Of a DNA stretch of 64,000 nt, positions 1-11,729 are shown piece by piece. Source of the stretch: Prochilodus magdalenae. Its lineage: Eukaryota > Chordata > Actinopteri > Characiformes > Prochilodontidae. Position 1 is the first letter of the stretch. Each line of letters begins with the position of its first letter. Below the pieces are notes generated by a model. That model was not told the DNA's origin and did no database searches. It saw nothing but the letters and a program-made list of their open reading frames with translations. The translations under genes were made by a program, and so were the position numbers. The DNA lies in NCBI GenBank assembly GCA_024036415.1, contig JAMWET010001328.1:500001-564000 (forward strand). The letters run 5' to 3'.

Positions 1-243
1 CACCCTCTCTTGTCCCTAGACATAATGCTATGCACTCCCTCGTTTGTGTTGTCCTCCCTGCGTTCAGTTTTATCTTTCCACCACTTCTCCCCCATTCCTT
101 TCTCAGATGTCTCCACCTAAACAGTTACTCTTCTCCATCTGTTGAATTTACTTCCTTGTTCACTTTCACTACCATCAATCTCACAGCTGACCTCACGGTC
201 ATGTCTCACTTGTTTTCCCTTTGTTATTCTTCCCTCCCTGCAG
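1..243 (+). other. pkp3: intron upstream of the first visible pkp3 exon
   Basis: No coding exon is recognised here. The last 35 bases are pyrimidine-rich and end in CAG at 241-243, a good splice acceptor for the exon that follows. Earlier pkp3 exons must lie outside the window. Confidence 0.6.
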
Positions 244-439
244 CTACCAAAGTGGTGAATATCCTGGTGACCAAGCTGCCTAGTGACGGGCTTCAGAAAG
301 AGCCTTCCAGTGACGTAGTGGTCAACATCTGCGGTATTCTCAACAATCTGGTCATTGCAAGCTCGCTGGCTGCAAGAGATATCACCTTCTTCGACGGATT
401 GCCAAAGCTGGTTGGCATCAAGACGTCACACGACAGCAG
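244..439 (+). CDS. pkp3: pkp3 exon: armadillo-repeat segment
   Basis: 196-nt exon entered with 1 nt of a codon carried over and left with 2. The acceptor is CTGCAG at 238-243 and the donor is GCAG|GTAGAT at 440. The reading frame runs from TKVVNILVTKLPSDG to KLVGIKTSHDS and stops just inside the intron, which supports the donor. Confidence 0.85.
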
Positions 440-3400
440 GTAGATTAACTGTTAGCTGTGAAGATAAGCTAGTCTGCTTTCCAGGCTTACATTGCGGTAC
501 ATATTCAGCTAGAAATAACATTGCAGATGTCTTTGGAAGAAAATCTAGCTTAGTCTTTATTTAGAAAGCTGTTCTAGATAGAGCCAGGCTTCGCTTGTGT
601 GTGGGGTACAACTTCTTCTGTATTCTTCTGGAACTCTTCTGGAGTCCTTCCCCCATTCCAGCGCATACAGTAGAGACTACACCAAACCTATTGAAACCTC
701 ACAGCTGTCCCAGAAGTTTTTCCTTAAAATTGCTCCACATTAAACTGAGCTAAATATACCAGAAGCACTTCACTCAAGATGGGCATCTATAGCTGTTTTC
801 AGGATAAAGGCAAATTGTGGTTTTCTCCATTCAGAACTTTTAAGATGACTGTTACTTGGAAGTAATCAGATCGGGTTTGTCCAGACATCACTAACCTACA
901 GGGGTTAGTGAAACTGAAACGCCTGTCATTTTAGTGTGGGAGGTCTCATGGCTAAATTGGACCAGCCTGGTGGCCAATCTTCATTAATTGCACATTGCAC
1001 CAGTAAGAGCAGAGTGTGAAGGTTCAGTTAGCAGGTAAGAGCACAGTTCTGCTCAAAATACTGCAATGCACACAACATTATGGGGACATACCAGAGTTCA
1101 AAAGAGGACAAACTGTTGGTGCACGTCTTGCTGGTGCATCTGTGACCAAGACAGCAAGTTTTTGTGATGTATCAAGAGCCACGGTATCCAGGGTAATGTC
1201 AGCATACCACCAAGAAGGACGAACCTCCACCAGCATCACGTAGTGACCTGGCCACTATCCTGCAAGAAGAATGGCTTAAACTCCCTCTGACCACTGTGCA
1301 GGACGCAGTATATGTCATTCCCAAGACCAACTGATGCTGTATTGGCCGCAAAAGGAGGCCCTACACCATACTAATAAATGATTGTGGTCTAAAACCAGGT
1401 GTTTCAGTTTCATTGTCCAACCCCTGTATTTGCACAAAGTTACTGTAGTCATGTTACAAGTGACGCAAATGTGCTGGATTTGATTTGTGCGCCTGGACTG
1501 AGATGCATCTGTGAAAAATCAGATTCCATGTGACACCATCTGCATATGCCAAAAAACAGATTTGGGCTGGAAGCCAGTTACTGTACAGTGTCACATCAAA
1601 ACGTTTCGGGTTAGATGTTTCATATCAACATTTATTTTATTTTTTTTGATTTTCAGATCCAGTATCTGATCTCTATATGACATTTAGGATATCAAATACT
1701 ATGTCTAATGTATATTTAACACAGTCACTATCAAAGAAAAACATGCATCTACATTTTTGTTGATTTTTTAAGTTATTAATTTTTAATACAGCAGGTAACA
1801 TTTAGTTATATATGCCATTTATCATATTACAGCTGGTCTCTGTGTCTCTTTGTGTGTGCATGTCTGCATGTGTGTATATGTATGCTTCTTCAAATTCACA
1901 GAGAACAAATTTTAAATCTGGAATTTTGTGTAACATTGTGGAAAAAATCTAATACAACATGATTTTATGTCTTTCATGTTCCATTCTGCAAATAAACAGC
2001 AATGAATCAACAAAGCATGTACTTCCCAAACGTGTGCATTTGACTGTAGAATATAGAGAATATAAGAATATAGAGCCAGTGCTCTCAGACTGTATATCAG
2101 CACGGTCATATAATGTGACTTATTCATTATTTAGCTGACTTGTTTCATGCATTGTTCCACCAGTGCTTCTCATGTTTCCAACTTCCTTTTGTGCCTCAGT
2201 CCAGGAAAGCTGAAAGCGGCCAAGGCAGCGTCTACGGTGCTGGGCAACATGTTCCAGTACAGCAAGCTCCATAAAGACTACAAGCAGGTGAGACTGAACA
2301 CTTCACTGCTGTTGTCTAGGCTCCAGGCTGCACAGACATTGCCAGAGAAAGGGAAATAAATAGTTATGTAATGTCAGCTTTATCATTAAATATAGACAGA
2401 TTAATCTTGGTGTATATCTGTTCAATATAATAGAATTTTTAATGCAAGGGGTCCTGAATTTAATGGCTGGAGGCAGTGGCCTGTTACTCCATGTAATCTT
2501 GCTTTGACTGAAGCTCTGAAATGGAGGGCGTATGTTTGGCAGATATGAGGACACTATTAAAAACATCTGCGTCTTCATCTGTGACTTTGTAGCACGAAGC
2601 TGAACACTGATTTAATCAGAATTTCTGCAAAAATCTTTGAAAATATAATATTATGAAATTAGAGTTTCATAGCGCATATATTGACATAGTGATGACAGAT
2701 AGTGTCATATTTATGTCTGTCTGTGAGTCAGGTGGTTTTCATTTTGTCCCTTTGCTCATCTCTTGGTTCCTGCTGGGCATATCAGCCCATTCCTCAGTTG
2801 GTCAAATATTTGTCTCAAACCTGTTACTGATTAACCTACAACAGCTTTCTCTGTTTCAGCACACTATAATATCCTATGAGTCGGGTTTGCACAAACGATC
2901 CATAAATTCTGTCTCTGTTGACTCACTGAAATGTCCCTGTGTAATTTATAGCTTTACGTTTCAGCTTCTCATGGTCGGTTTTCTATTTGACTGAACATTT
3001 TGTGGCTACTTTTCATATTCCCATTGATCTGTTTCCTAGATCGTGTTCTAGTAAAATCCTATTACAGTTAGCAGCTTATTTTCAGTAGCCATGCATTTTG
3101 CATATCGTCGCTGTGCGAAATTAAACATGTACCATTTTTGTCTTTTATGCATCATTTGAACACAGCAGCGGCTGTTTACAATGTCTGAAATTTCATAATT
3201 AGAACAGCCCTGTATAGCTTGTGAGGGTGCATGTCTGGTTCCATTGACCTGCATTCAAATTAAATGAGGTTTTGGCCTCTCCTGTAAAGTTGCCATTTCC
3301 GAGATACTTGTTTTCCTTTGTACACCGGGAACATAATAATGAGCACGAACATAAACCCTAAAATAGGTGTATTGAATATGAATTCAATTGAATTGAAAAT

Positions 3401-5079
3401 GAATATGCTATCACTATGGGAACACGTGCCAAATTTACAAGAGAAGATCAAAACAACTGTAGCTGTTTAAAATCTCCTTCGCGGCTAGCAAACAGTACTT
3501 CCCACGTACTCTGCAGCTGTTTTCTAAACTGTGTGCTCTGGCACATGGTGGCCTTGGTCAGATAGGTGCAGTGTGTGGAATGTGACTCTGGAATGCAGGG
3601 AGTGGCCAGTCATTGTTACACCCAATCACTGCTGTTATGTCTATCAGTGCTGAGGCGGTATCTTCACAGTTGATCAGCAGCCAACACCTTTTGTCTTAAT
3701 GTTGTGTAATGTCACCCTTCCATGCGATAGGGGCTTCAAGGGCTGTTGATAAAAAGCATGCTGGTGAGGCAGAGTTAAAAATGGGTCATGTGTCATTTCA
3801 GCTATACGAGTTCACTTGTAGAAATAAATGTCTGGATAAATGCTGGTTGTTGCTCGTTCGGTATGTTGTATTTGAATCATAGGGATTAAACTATGGAATT
3901 TCATTAATGACTAATAGTTAATTAAAATAATTTTTAAAAAGCCCAGTTAAATTGGGTTTAGATTAAAGTCAGGTAACATGTTCTCTACAGAGAATAAGCT
4001 GACACATGGCATTTTCCTGCTAATATTAATGCAGCATTTCTATTTATTTGCTGAGATTTAAAAAAAAATATCAAAATTTTGCAAACTTTAAGTTTTTTTT
4101 TTCCAATATGCAAATTTCTGTATTATAATTATACACTCACCATCCTCTGCACAGCACGTTCATCAGGCAGAGGAGCTCATTCAGTGGCAGACTGCTGTCC
4201 CAGTCCTGCTCCACAGACAGACTCAGGAAGTCTTTTGTCCCTCAGTCCATGAGACTGTTTAACTCCTCTCAGTACAGCAGATGAAAAACTCTGTGACACT
4301 CTTTCATTCCGGTCACTCCAATGGACACACCCCCATCTCTGCACACACTCCCTCCTAAATGCCCTATTTATATTTTATTATTCTACCGTTCTGTTCTAAT
4401 GTTTACATATCCTGCACTGCTAAATTATTTATATTACTGCGTACTTGCACTGTATGTATGGCTGACATCAGTTGTCATCTTATTTTGCACAGCAAATGGT
4501 ATACCACTACCTCCATTACACAGACACTGAAGGACTTTACAGAGACACTGAAGGACTTTACAGAGACACTGAAGGACTTTACAGAGACACTGAAGGACTT
4601 TACACAGACACTAAGGACTGTATTGTTATACTTTCATACTTTATAGTGTATCTTTGTCTCTACCTGTATCACTCTGTCTTGTGCTTCTCTTGTTACTTCT
4701 GTGTATATCTGCTACTGGATGCCTTGAATTTCCCTCTGGGATCATTAAAGAATCTATCCATCTATTACACAGTATTACAAAATGAGTGAGTCACACAAGC
4801 CTTAGATATTAACTTATGACTTTATACCTTTCTTTTAATTTTTCTTCTCATTTTTGTTTTCCTGGTTCCCATTCCCACCACATCTGATCATGTAGCTCGG
4901 ATTTCATATGTAGCCCCATGCAACATGTAAAGTTGTATCATAATGAGGGGGCGTGTCTTAGATTAAAACACAGACATATTAAACCATTGCATGCAATACT
5001 TTCTCACTCCTCCTTCATATTCATTTCTATTTTGCAGAAAGGGTTCTCGAGACGAGACTTTACCGACACGGCCATTTGA
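244..5079 (+). CDS. pkp3: plakophilin (probably plakophilin-3), last three coding exons, 5' partial
   Basis: Three exons join in phase: 244-439, 2200-2287 and 5038-5079. They give about 107 residues ending in a TGA stop at 5077-5079. The product is the C-terminal end of an armadillo-repeat protein of the plakophilin/p120-catenin family. Exon 1 holds an armadillo helix pattern (VVVNICGILNNLV), exon 2 contains AASTVLGNMFQYSKLHKDYK, typical of the last armadillo repeat, and the last exon encodes the short tail KGFSRRDFTDTAI. Plakophilins bind desmoplakin and desmosomal cadherins at cell junctions and also occur in the nucleus. The choice of paralogue 3 rests on the neighbouring anoctamin-9 gene, as on human 11p15.5; from sequence alone pkp1 or pkp2 cannot be excluded. 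The N-terminal head and most repeats lie left of the window. Confidence 0.85.
899..1426 (+). mobile_element. internally deleted Tc1-like element, copy 1
   Basis: 528-bp element in a pkp3 intron, flanked by TA on both sides. The ends are inverted (CAGGGGTTxGxxxAATGAAAC type at left, its complement at right). It has two close relatives at 34468-34991 and 57125-57657. Inside is the N-terminal helix-turn-helix of a Tc1 transposase followed directly by a C-terminal scrap; the catalytic DDE part is missing. This copy lacks one base after the ATG seen in copy 3, so its short ORF is frameshifted. Confidence 0.85.
2200..2287 (+). CDS. pkp3: pkp3 exon: last armadillo repeat
   Basis: 88-nt exon. Only the acceptor CTCAG at 2195-2199 restores the frame; the nearby CCAG at 2201-2204 would break it. 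The donor is CAG|GTGAGA at 2288. It encodes PGKLKAAKAASTVLGNMFQY and then SKLHKDYKQ, the final helical repeat of the plakophilin arm domain. Confidence 0.88.
3103..3330. mobile_element. MITE with GCTGTCCAAAG-type inverted ends, degenerate copy
   Basis: About 230 bp in a pkp3 intron. The left end resembles ATCGTCGCTGTCC and the right end GAGATACTTGTTTTxCTTTG, which are inverted copies of each other. The internal segment with TCTGGTTCCATTGAC and AAATGAGGTTTT is shared with 9944-10195 and 17382-17628. Short fragments of the family also occur near 1716-1760 and 39545-39640. Confidence 0.75.
4137..4775 (+). mobile_element. LINE 3' end (Rex/CR1-like)
   Basis: The segment starts with decayed sequence resembling the end of a reverse transcriptase ORF and runs through a 3' UTR that ends TTGAATTTCCCTCTGGGATC, ATTAAAG and ATCTATCCATCTAT. 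That tail is typical of fish CR1/Rex non-LTR retrotransposons truncated at the 5' side. It lies in the last pkp3 intron. Confidence 0.65.
4522..4605 (+). repeat. 21-bp tandem repeat, four copies
   Basis: The unit ACACTGAAGGACTTTACAGAG is repeated about four times, almost perfectly, inside the LINE 3' UTR relic. Confidence 0.9.
5038..5079 (+). CDS. pkp3: pkp3 terminal coding exon
   Basis: The acceptor TTTTGCAG ends at 5037. Thirteen codons follow (KGFSRRDFTDTAI) and then TGA at 5077-5079. The K-G-[FY]-x-[RK]-x-D-F pattern just after the last repeat is the usual plakophilin/delta-catenin ending. The C-terminus D-T-A-I fits a class I PDZ ligand; whether it is used is unknown. Confidence 0.82.
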   Translation, partial: KGFSRRDFTDTAI

Positions 5080-5544
5080 TCATCTAACGCGTCGGCGTAC
5101 GAAAAGGAAGAGTAACTTGGCCTGAACATCCCGGCTATCCACTTGAGTTCACTAAAATGAGGGACATCCCGAGGACCAGGATGGAATGCAGGCTGAAGGG
5201 AGCCCATTTGAGTGCTTTTAGTTCCGGCCACTTTTCTAAATTTGATTGCTGTGGATTTCTGGGAAGGCTGCATTTTTTTTTTTTTGTTGGGAGTGCAACT
5301 GGATGGATATTTTGGAACAGCTCCATCTCAAATGGGGAATGATGTGCCTTGGTTCGAGTGATAGAACAGTGTGAACTGTAACAATCATAAATGCTTTGAC
5401 TGATTCAAATCAACTAGACCCCCCCCCGCCCCCCGCCCCCGCCCCCCCCCCCCCATTCACTACACTGAAGCATGGCTTGATGTCAGAAGGATAAGACAAG
5501 TCATGCTGTATAAACTATAATGAGGGCGTGTATTAATACATGTA
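5080..5544 (+). other. pkp3: pkp3 3' UTR and flank
   Basis: The sequence follows the TGA stop and ends where a Tc1-like element begins. I see no canonical AATAAA before 5545; the nearest candidate is a CATAAA variant near 5387. The end of the transcript is therefore not fixed. Confidence 0.45.
5419..5454. repeat. C-rich tract
   Basis: Thirty-six bases made only of C with three single G interruptions. The complementary strand has long G runs able to form a G-quadruplex. It lies about 340 bp after the pkp3 stop codon. Confidence 0.9.
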
Positions 5545-7096
5545 CAGTGCTGTGCAAAAGTCAGAGGCCACCTCCCCTTTACTTCATTTTCAGTTGAAAT
5601 GACTCCTTTAAGTTCACGTTACTCATTTTTCAGGAGATAATTTTGTGGAGATTAGATATAAGGTCAACTTGCACAAGAAAGGGCAAGGAAGACTAAAGAT
5701 CAGAGGAAAAAAACAGGAGTTTGCTCCTGGAGGGTGTTAAAAGAAACTCGTGGTAGAAAAACCTGGTAGACCACCAAAACTGTCACCGTCAGATAAATGG
5801 TACTTACAGCCTTCATGTTTACGAGAGGAGAAACTCAAACTCTTATTCCAGATCTGAAAACATTCAAGGTTTATCCTTCTCCTGTGAGAAGACAACTCCG
5901 TCTTCTGCAAGAAGCTGACGATATGTAGCTGTCAAGGGGCCATTACTGAGGAAAATGAATAGATAAAAAAGAAGAACAAAGAAGCTTCTGGTGTTCTCAG
6001 ACCGCCCACCCCAGATTCCTGGCCTCAACACTGCATTGTAAACTACAGAAGCAGTTGAAAGTTTAGCTGCTCATAGAAGGTTGCCCGTATTTTTATCTTA
6101 ACGCTTTACTTTAGAATAAAAGTCTTAGAATAAATTAAATCTAACTATAAAATAGCACACATGGAATTATGCAGTCCCTTTTAAAAATGCCTCCAAAGTG
6201 GAACTTTGCAGGAGGATAACTCAGCTTTCTTAGCTTGCGGTGAAGACTGATGTAACACACAATTTTATTTCTAGGCAATTTTGGATGAATTCTATTCGTC
6301 TGTCAATCATGATGTGGTGTGTCAGGATGTCTATTGTTTCACACATCTCGTCAGGTCGAACTGTTAAGTGAAAGCCTGTAGAGTTTTCATGATGACCAAC
6401 AACATCCAGTTGGTTGGGTGTGTCTGAACTTTTTGACCTCATTTCAGCATCATCACATGTGTCTGTGCAGTACTCATATCGCAGGACGTGCAGGACGAAG
6501 TATGACAAATTAAATTAAACGTCATGTTACAACATTTTTTGCAGCTTGTTACAACAGAAAAGGCTGCAGGGTTCTTTGGCAATTACAAAATACGTTTTTA
6601 TAAAGTTCCAGAAAAGACGGCTCATACTCAAGTGTCACTCCAGTAAATCTTAAATTAATAGTGTTTTAAAAATAACACATTTTTAGTCGTCTGGTAAAAT
6701 TTGCTGAATATTTTTTGTATAATACAGTACATCACTGGGGATTGTATTTTTAAATTTTTCCTATATTCTGATTAAAATTGCGATTATTTTCCTATAAAAT
6801 GAGGCCTTGTTGGCCCAAATTGCCAGCATATTCAATTTTTCTTCTGACATTTTCTGGCTACTGTGCAGTGGTCTAGCATGGGTGTGTAGGTTCTGCCACT
6901 CATCTACAAGCGGTTTACAAGTTTAGTGTTATTAGGTCAAGTTTCTCAACTGGTTTAGACAACACTGTCCGTAATCAAGGCTATAATAATCACGGCTCTT
7001 GTAATTTGCAAATACTGCACAACAAGAACTTCCTGACACAAGAATAAGTGATTTAAGGGCTGGTTTGACTGAATCGTGGACTTTTGCACAGTACTG
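5545..7096 (+). mobile_element. Tc1-like element, near full length but decayed
   Basis: The left end is CAGTGCTGTGCAAAAGTCAG after a TA; the right end, TTTTGCACAGTACTG, is its imperfect inverted copy. The 1.55-kb length suits a full Tc1 element. Between 5660 and 5910 are scraps of transposase with many stops (a run resembling KPGRPPKLSPSDK is visible). Related pieces lie at 9226-9500, 36973-37507 and 39817-39850. The right half is too decayed to read with confidence. Confidence 0.55.
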
Positions 7097-7962
7097 TTTA
7101 GTGCAGAGAAGGAAGTGGAGATGACCCCTTAATTTTTCCAACCTCTCTTACAGCTGTTCAACAAACCCGGGTGCCTTATTTTGGAAAATGGCTTTTATAG
7201 GGTTAATTATAATGATGAAATGTTACGCTGAGGCACATTTCTGCTAAAACTCAAAAATCTGTAAGTGAGCATTTGTATGGGAAACATATGTGTGTATTTT
7301 TATATTTGTTTCTTACACTGTCTGCAAGTCGTGTGTGTTGTGGCTGGGACTAATTCCCGCTTGCGCAAATGTGTGTTCAGTTGGGAACAGACTGGATGGT
7401 ACTCTCTCAGCTTGGTGGAATGATGTACTGTGGGGCATTCACCTAGTCACATGGTTAACATGTTCTTCCAGTCGTGTTGAGGTGCTTGGCAATGCTGTGT
7501 GACTGGTGTTCTAATGCTCCTCCTGGCACAGTCTCATGCACTGAGGGGAGAGACTTACAAAGCTCAGATACAACTAAATAGAAGACAAAACTCGGCTTAT
7601 TTACTCTTAATGCTTCGTTCACGAGCATTGCTTTCATTGTAACACCCTGCGGGCTTTTGTGGTTGTTACATATTAATCAAAGACGTTTGAGAGTAAAACA
7701 CTTCTTTGGTAGATTCCTCCCAGATTACGATAACATCCACTACTATAGCATTAGCATCTGTAGGAGTACAGGTCGACTGATGTGCAGAAGTATTCTTTAG
7801 CAGTCTGGAAAGGTCCTGAATAACACACAGACTGAAATTAAGCAATATATTACTTTCATTAAAACACCAATGAAATGAATAAAAGGTATTTTGCATCACA
7901 TTGTGTTGGAATCAGTTTATTATTCAGTATCGGAAGGGGATCTCCATGTATGTATACATACA
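7097..7962. other. intergenic, nothing recognised
   Basis: I see no exon, clear repeat or regulatory motif here. The short ORFs present lack family features. Confidence 0.5.
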
Positions 7963-8886
7963 CACGTTGTCCAAATAGCTGTACCAGTAGGAATTACAAT
8001 AACTGGTAGGAATGAAACTTGGTGGGTAGTTTTGACATAGTGAGACATGTGAGTGATTCAAGTTGCACGATCAGCTGTGCATGTGACGTAAGTAAGGATG
8101 GGCCTTATCACTGGACCCGACAATTGTGGACTTTCAGCGAGTAGCGCGATGCCCTCCATAACTCATCCTGTGCCAGGGCTATTGGCAGATGACTGCATGA
8201 CAGGACTATATTTACACTGACCTGCGTCTGGCTCTGATCATGAACTCTATCTCTGGGTCGGCTCCATCTTGCAGTTACTCACTCCTGGACTAATTAGACT
8301 GGATCTAATCAGACTGGATCCAATAGATATTCTTCTCCTGTTAGTTCTGTCTTTCTCTTCTCATCCGGGTTCGACCTAAGGAGGTTGGGTTCCGCCCTTG
8401 AGCCTGGTTCCTCTCGAGGTTTCTTCCTTAATCAAGGGGGTTTTTCCTCGCCACTGTTGCCTCAGGCTTGCTCAAGTGGGGCTTGGACCCGGTTTTTCCC
8501 CACCCACCCCCACCCTCAAATGTCTGTACATTAACTTTGTGTTTTTCTTTCCTTTTCTTTTATATAACAAACTGATTTTCTGTGAAGCTGCTTTGAGACA
8601 ACGTTGGTTGTAAAAAGCGCTATACAAATAAACATTGATTGATTGATTGATACATCCACACAGACAGTTACAACGACTGCCCTTAACATCAATGCTACCA
8701 ATGGAGTGGCTCAGAAAGGCAGCGGGTCATCTTCAGTCCTGCTTTTCTCTTGCTGGAGATGACCAACAAATCTATGTGTGGAGACCCCGTAGTCAGGGCC
8801 AAGGCGAACGGTTTGTTACATACTGAGAGGCACTACTTCTGCATGTGTAGCTCAACAAGTATTACCCATATCAGTCCAAATTTGTG
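7963..8886 (+). mobile_element. Tc1-like family B element, copy A, split by an insertion
   Basis: The left part (to about 8210) matches other family B copies (GCATGTGACGTAAG, GGGCCTTATC, CCTCCATxACTCATCCTGT). The right part resumes at about 8652 with the matching continuation CACACAGACAGTTACAACGA. It holds the decayed DDE-type transposase region and ends in the CAATAAATATTxCCCATATC-like segment. The gap is filled by a retroelement tail. Confidence 0.75.
8211..8651 (+). mobile_element. non-LTR retroelement 3' tail inserted in a Tc1-like copy
   Basis: The segment carries GGTTTCTTCCTTAATCA, TTGCCTCAGGCTTGCTCA and ends AAAAAGCGCTATACAAATAA followed by (TTGA)n. This is the common 3' end of a fish LINE or SINE family. 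A related tail is at 47290-47500. Its host copy is cleanly interrupted, so this insertion is younger. Confidence 0.7.
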
Positions 8887-9212
8887 GTGGTGGTGTGTTA
8901 GTGTGTGTTGCGCTGGTGTGAATGGATCAGACACCTGCTGGAATCAGACACTCACTGTTCACTCTATTAGACACTTCTACCTTGCAAGTCCATCTTGTAG
9001 ATGTACATTCAGAGACCATATCTCTTCTGTTGCTGCATGGTTTGTGTTGGTCATCCTCTAGTCCTTCATCAGTGGTCACAGGATGCTGTTTGCTGGATTG
9101 TTGTGGTTTGTGGACTTCTGTCAGTCCAGCAGTCACACTGAGGCCTTTAATAACTCCAGCAACACTGCTGTGTCTGATCCACTCACACCACACACTAACA
9201 CACACCATAGAA
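8887..9212. mobile_element. palindromic MITE
   Basis: The left end GTGTTAGTGTGTGTTGCGCT and the right end CACACACTAACACACACC are inverted. The next inner parts also pair (GAATGGATCAGACAC against GTGTCTGATCCACTC). This is a foldback non-autonomous DNA element of a kind common in fish; I do not assign a superfamily. Confidence 0.75.
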
Positions 9213-9225
9213 AGTAGGAGAGAGC

Positions 9226-9500
9226 TGTAGAGCACCAAAACTATCATCAGATAAACAGGTTTCATTCCTTTTCAATTTTTCAAATTTAAACTTTACTCTT
9301 GCTTCGCATCTGAAAACATCCACAGGTGTTTCTGTCCATTCTTCAACCGTAAGAAGACAACTCAACACTAGTATCACCACTTTATGGTTGTGTAGTTGTC
9401 AAGGAGCTCTAACTGCGAAAAATAAATAGATTTAAAAACAACCTAATCAAACAAACTGCTGGAGTTCTCAGAACAATAGGCCGACCACCCCAGAGACCAA
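9226..9500. mobile_element. fragment of the CAGTGCTGTGCAAAAGTC Tc1-like family
   Basis: It shares CACCAAAACTxTCA, ATCTGAAAACATxCA, GTAAGAAGACAACTC and GTTCTCAGAxC with 5760-6010. The terminal repeats are missing. Confidence 0.55.
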
Positions 9501-9943
9501 ACTACAGCTGTGATGGTATGGATTTTTCCTTACCGCACCGTGTCCCCGCGGTTTGGCAGTTTATTGCCAACGCCCCAACAAACAACTTGCAGTCATAATA
9601 TTCAGTGTAATGACAACACTTAAAACTCAGTTTCAATCCTCCAGTCTGGAGCAATAAGATAATCACGGTTACTCAGTGTCTGATTACTATGGTACATCGA
9701 AGCCACACTGAGAACACAGAGAGCCATGGTGGATATAATGTGGGTTAAAATGTACACAGAGAAGCAGTCAGGGAGTTCAGATAAACAGGGCTCAGCTAAT
9801 TGTGAGTAGTAGTAGTAGTGGAGGCAACCAACTTCTAGGAACTGCTGGAAAAGATTTTTTTAAAAACACTCTCCTGAAAAGAATGCAGTAAACGCTGAGT
9901 AGACTCACTAATACATAATACTTATACTCAGGATATTATAGCA
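9501..9943. other. intergenic, nothing recognised
   Basis: Apart from a short AGT trinucleotide run near 9805-9820, I see nothing here. Confidence 0.5.
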
Positions 9944-10195
9944 TATCATTGCTGTCCAATGAAAAACATGTATCTCCACTTTTGTCCTTTTTTACTTTTA
10001 TGCATCATTTAAACACACCAGCTGCTGTTTACACCGAGCGAGAATCTCATGACGAATGGACCAACAAAAAAGGCCCAAGACTTTTTGGAAAGACGTCTGG
10101 TTCCATTGACTTCCATTCAAGTTAAATGAGGTTTTTGGCTTCCCCTGTAAAGTTGCCATTTTGGAGATACTTGTTTTTCTTTGGGCAGCGACGAT
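9944..10195. mobile_element. MITE with GCTGTCCAAAG-type inverted ends
   Basis: About 250 bp. The left end is ATCATTGCTGTCCAATGAAA and the right end CTTTGGGCAGCGACGAT, imperfect inverted copies. The body matches 3103-3330 and 17382-17628. A family B Tc1 copy starts only three bases after it. Confidence 0.8.
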
Positions 10196-10198
10196 TTA

Positions 10199-11038
10199 CA
10201 CTCTTTATCTAAACAACAGCTGCACCCAGAAGAAAGTGGCAGTGCTATTGGGAAGTATGATAAAGGTTACTAGGAACAATAAATGATGATACATTTAGAC
10301 TGATATGGGGAATATTCATTGAGCTACATGTACAGAAGTAGTGTCTCTCAGTATGGCATCAGGCCACCGTGTTTGATATCGCAACGTGCCAGACAACTCA
10401 GCAAAGAGTCATAGAGGTTCCTTAATGTGAGGTAGGGGTGGAGGTGGAGTTACACCAGGTCTTCTAGATGTGTAATGTGTTACAGCAAATGTTTATCTTG
10501 GCACTGACCATGGTGCCTCCACACATTGATTCATTGGTTGTCTCCTTTAAGACAAAGCAGGACTCGTCACTGAAGATGACCTGCTGCCATTCCGAGTCAC
10601 AGTCTGGCCTGACACCATTGCAGTCCTGTGCCATGCAACTGACAGGTGACTCATGTAAGGCATCACTGCTCGCTGAATGTCCGTCAGCAACCGTGGCTGT
10701 TAGGTTAGTCAGTGATAAGGCCCATCCGGTGTTGCCAAGCGTGAAGCCTAAATCATGTGCGTTACCTTTACATTTATTTCTCTTAGCTGACACTCTTGTC
10801 CAGCGGGACTTACAAGGTTATTCATATTACAGGTAGACCAATGCAGCATCAGAACTGAATGCCAGTCTCCCACATAGGACAGTAGCGCACTGGCAGATAG
10901 TGGTGTTATTTGCTGAGCCACACCAACCACAACCCCCACCCCCACCCCCATGTTCCATGATGTCAAATCTTCCAACCAAGTGTCATTCCTGTTGGTTGGT
11001 GCTGGGATTCTGGGTGCAACGATTTTTCTATGATGATA
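10199..11038 (-). mobile_element. Tc1-like family B element, copy E, with nested SINE
   Basis: The minus-strand copy begins after a TA at 10197-10198 and ends near TGATGATA at 11038. Reading the minus strand, decayed transposase includes a run like VIFSDESCF, the DDE-domain strand around the second catalytic Asp. A tRNA-derived SINE interrupts it at 10767-10931. Confidence 0.75.
10767..10931 (-). mobile_element. tRNA-derived SINE inside a Tc1-like copy
   Basis: On the plus strand it starts TTTACATTTATTTCTCTTAG and ends GCTGAGCCACACCAACCAC, the reverse complement of a SINE with tRNA head and AAATG-rich tail. It is shorter and more diverged than the copies at 32103, 32829 and 36056. Confidence 0.7.
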
Positions 11039-11417
11039 TATAAGTGGGTAACTGACAAACCGTGAACCTCAAACACTGCTGTTCCTCCTTCAAATACAAA
11101 ATCCACATTTATTTAGCATGTGCCGTGAAGAGAGCAGCAGTTCCACCTTTATTAGCATCACAACCTCATCAGCATCCTATAAGTAGCAGCCATGCTGTGT
11201 GATATATCCTCAATCATAAAATTATTGATGACCTCACCATAATAAAACGGAAAATAGCTCTTTGCAAATCATATGGTCATAACTGGGCGTTATCACCACA
11301 ACCAAAGTCGCATACTATCTACATAGAACTTTGAAGGGCAATTTACAATACTGAACAAATGAATGAAACTTCTATGGCACCTCTCTGTTGAGTTCCACCA
11401 AGTTTAATTCATCAGCT
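11039..11417. other. intergenic, nothing recognised
   Basis: No exon or known repeat is recognised. Confidence 0.4.
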
Positions 11418-11729
11418 TGTAACGCACTCAGTAGTTGGGTAAAGGCTCCCGAGGAGGGAGATGCAACAGGGGGTTAGCTGCTTCCCCCGACCTCCACAAA
11501 GAAATCCAGGCGAGACACAGCCGTTCGGAGTACTGGACCATTTATTGGGCAGGGGAGCACCCACACCTCGTGGTTACAATCCCAGACAACACTGCAGCAG
11601 AACATACAGGTTACAAAACCCCCCGTAACCATCCCGCGTGCCGTACTTATAAACCGTTAGCTTCGTACTCCCTCTCTCGCTCACGACATACACATGCGCT
11701 CAATGCTGGCACTTAAAGTGACCGTTACA
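11418..11729 (-). mobile_element. solo LTR of an LTR retrotransposon
   Basis: A 312-bp unit bounded by TGTAACG and CGTTACA with a perfect 4-bp target duplication AGCT (11414-11417 and 11730-11733). On the minus strand it carries a TATA-like TTTATAAG (11646-11653) and, downstream, AATAAA (11541-11546), in the order expected for an LTR promoter and poly(A) signal. No internal retroelement genes flank it, so it is a solo LTR left by recombination. It is richer in CpG than its surroundings. A Gypsy-type origin is a guess. Confidence 0.8.
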
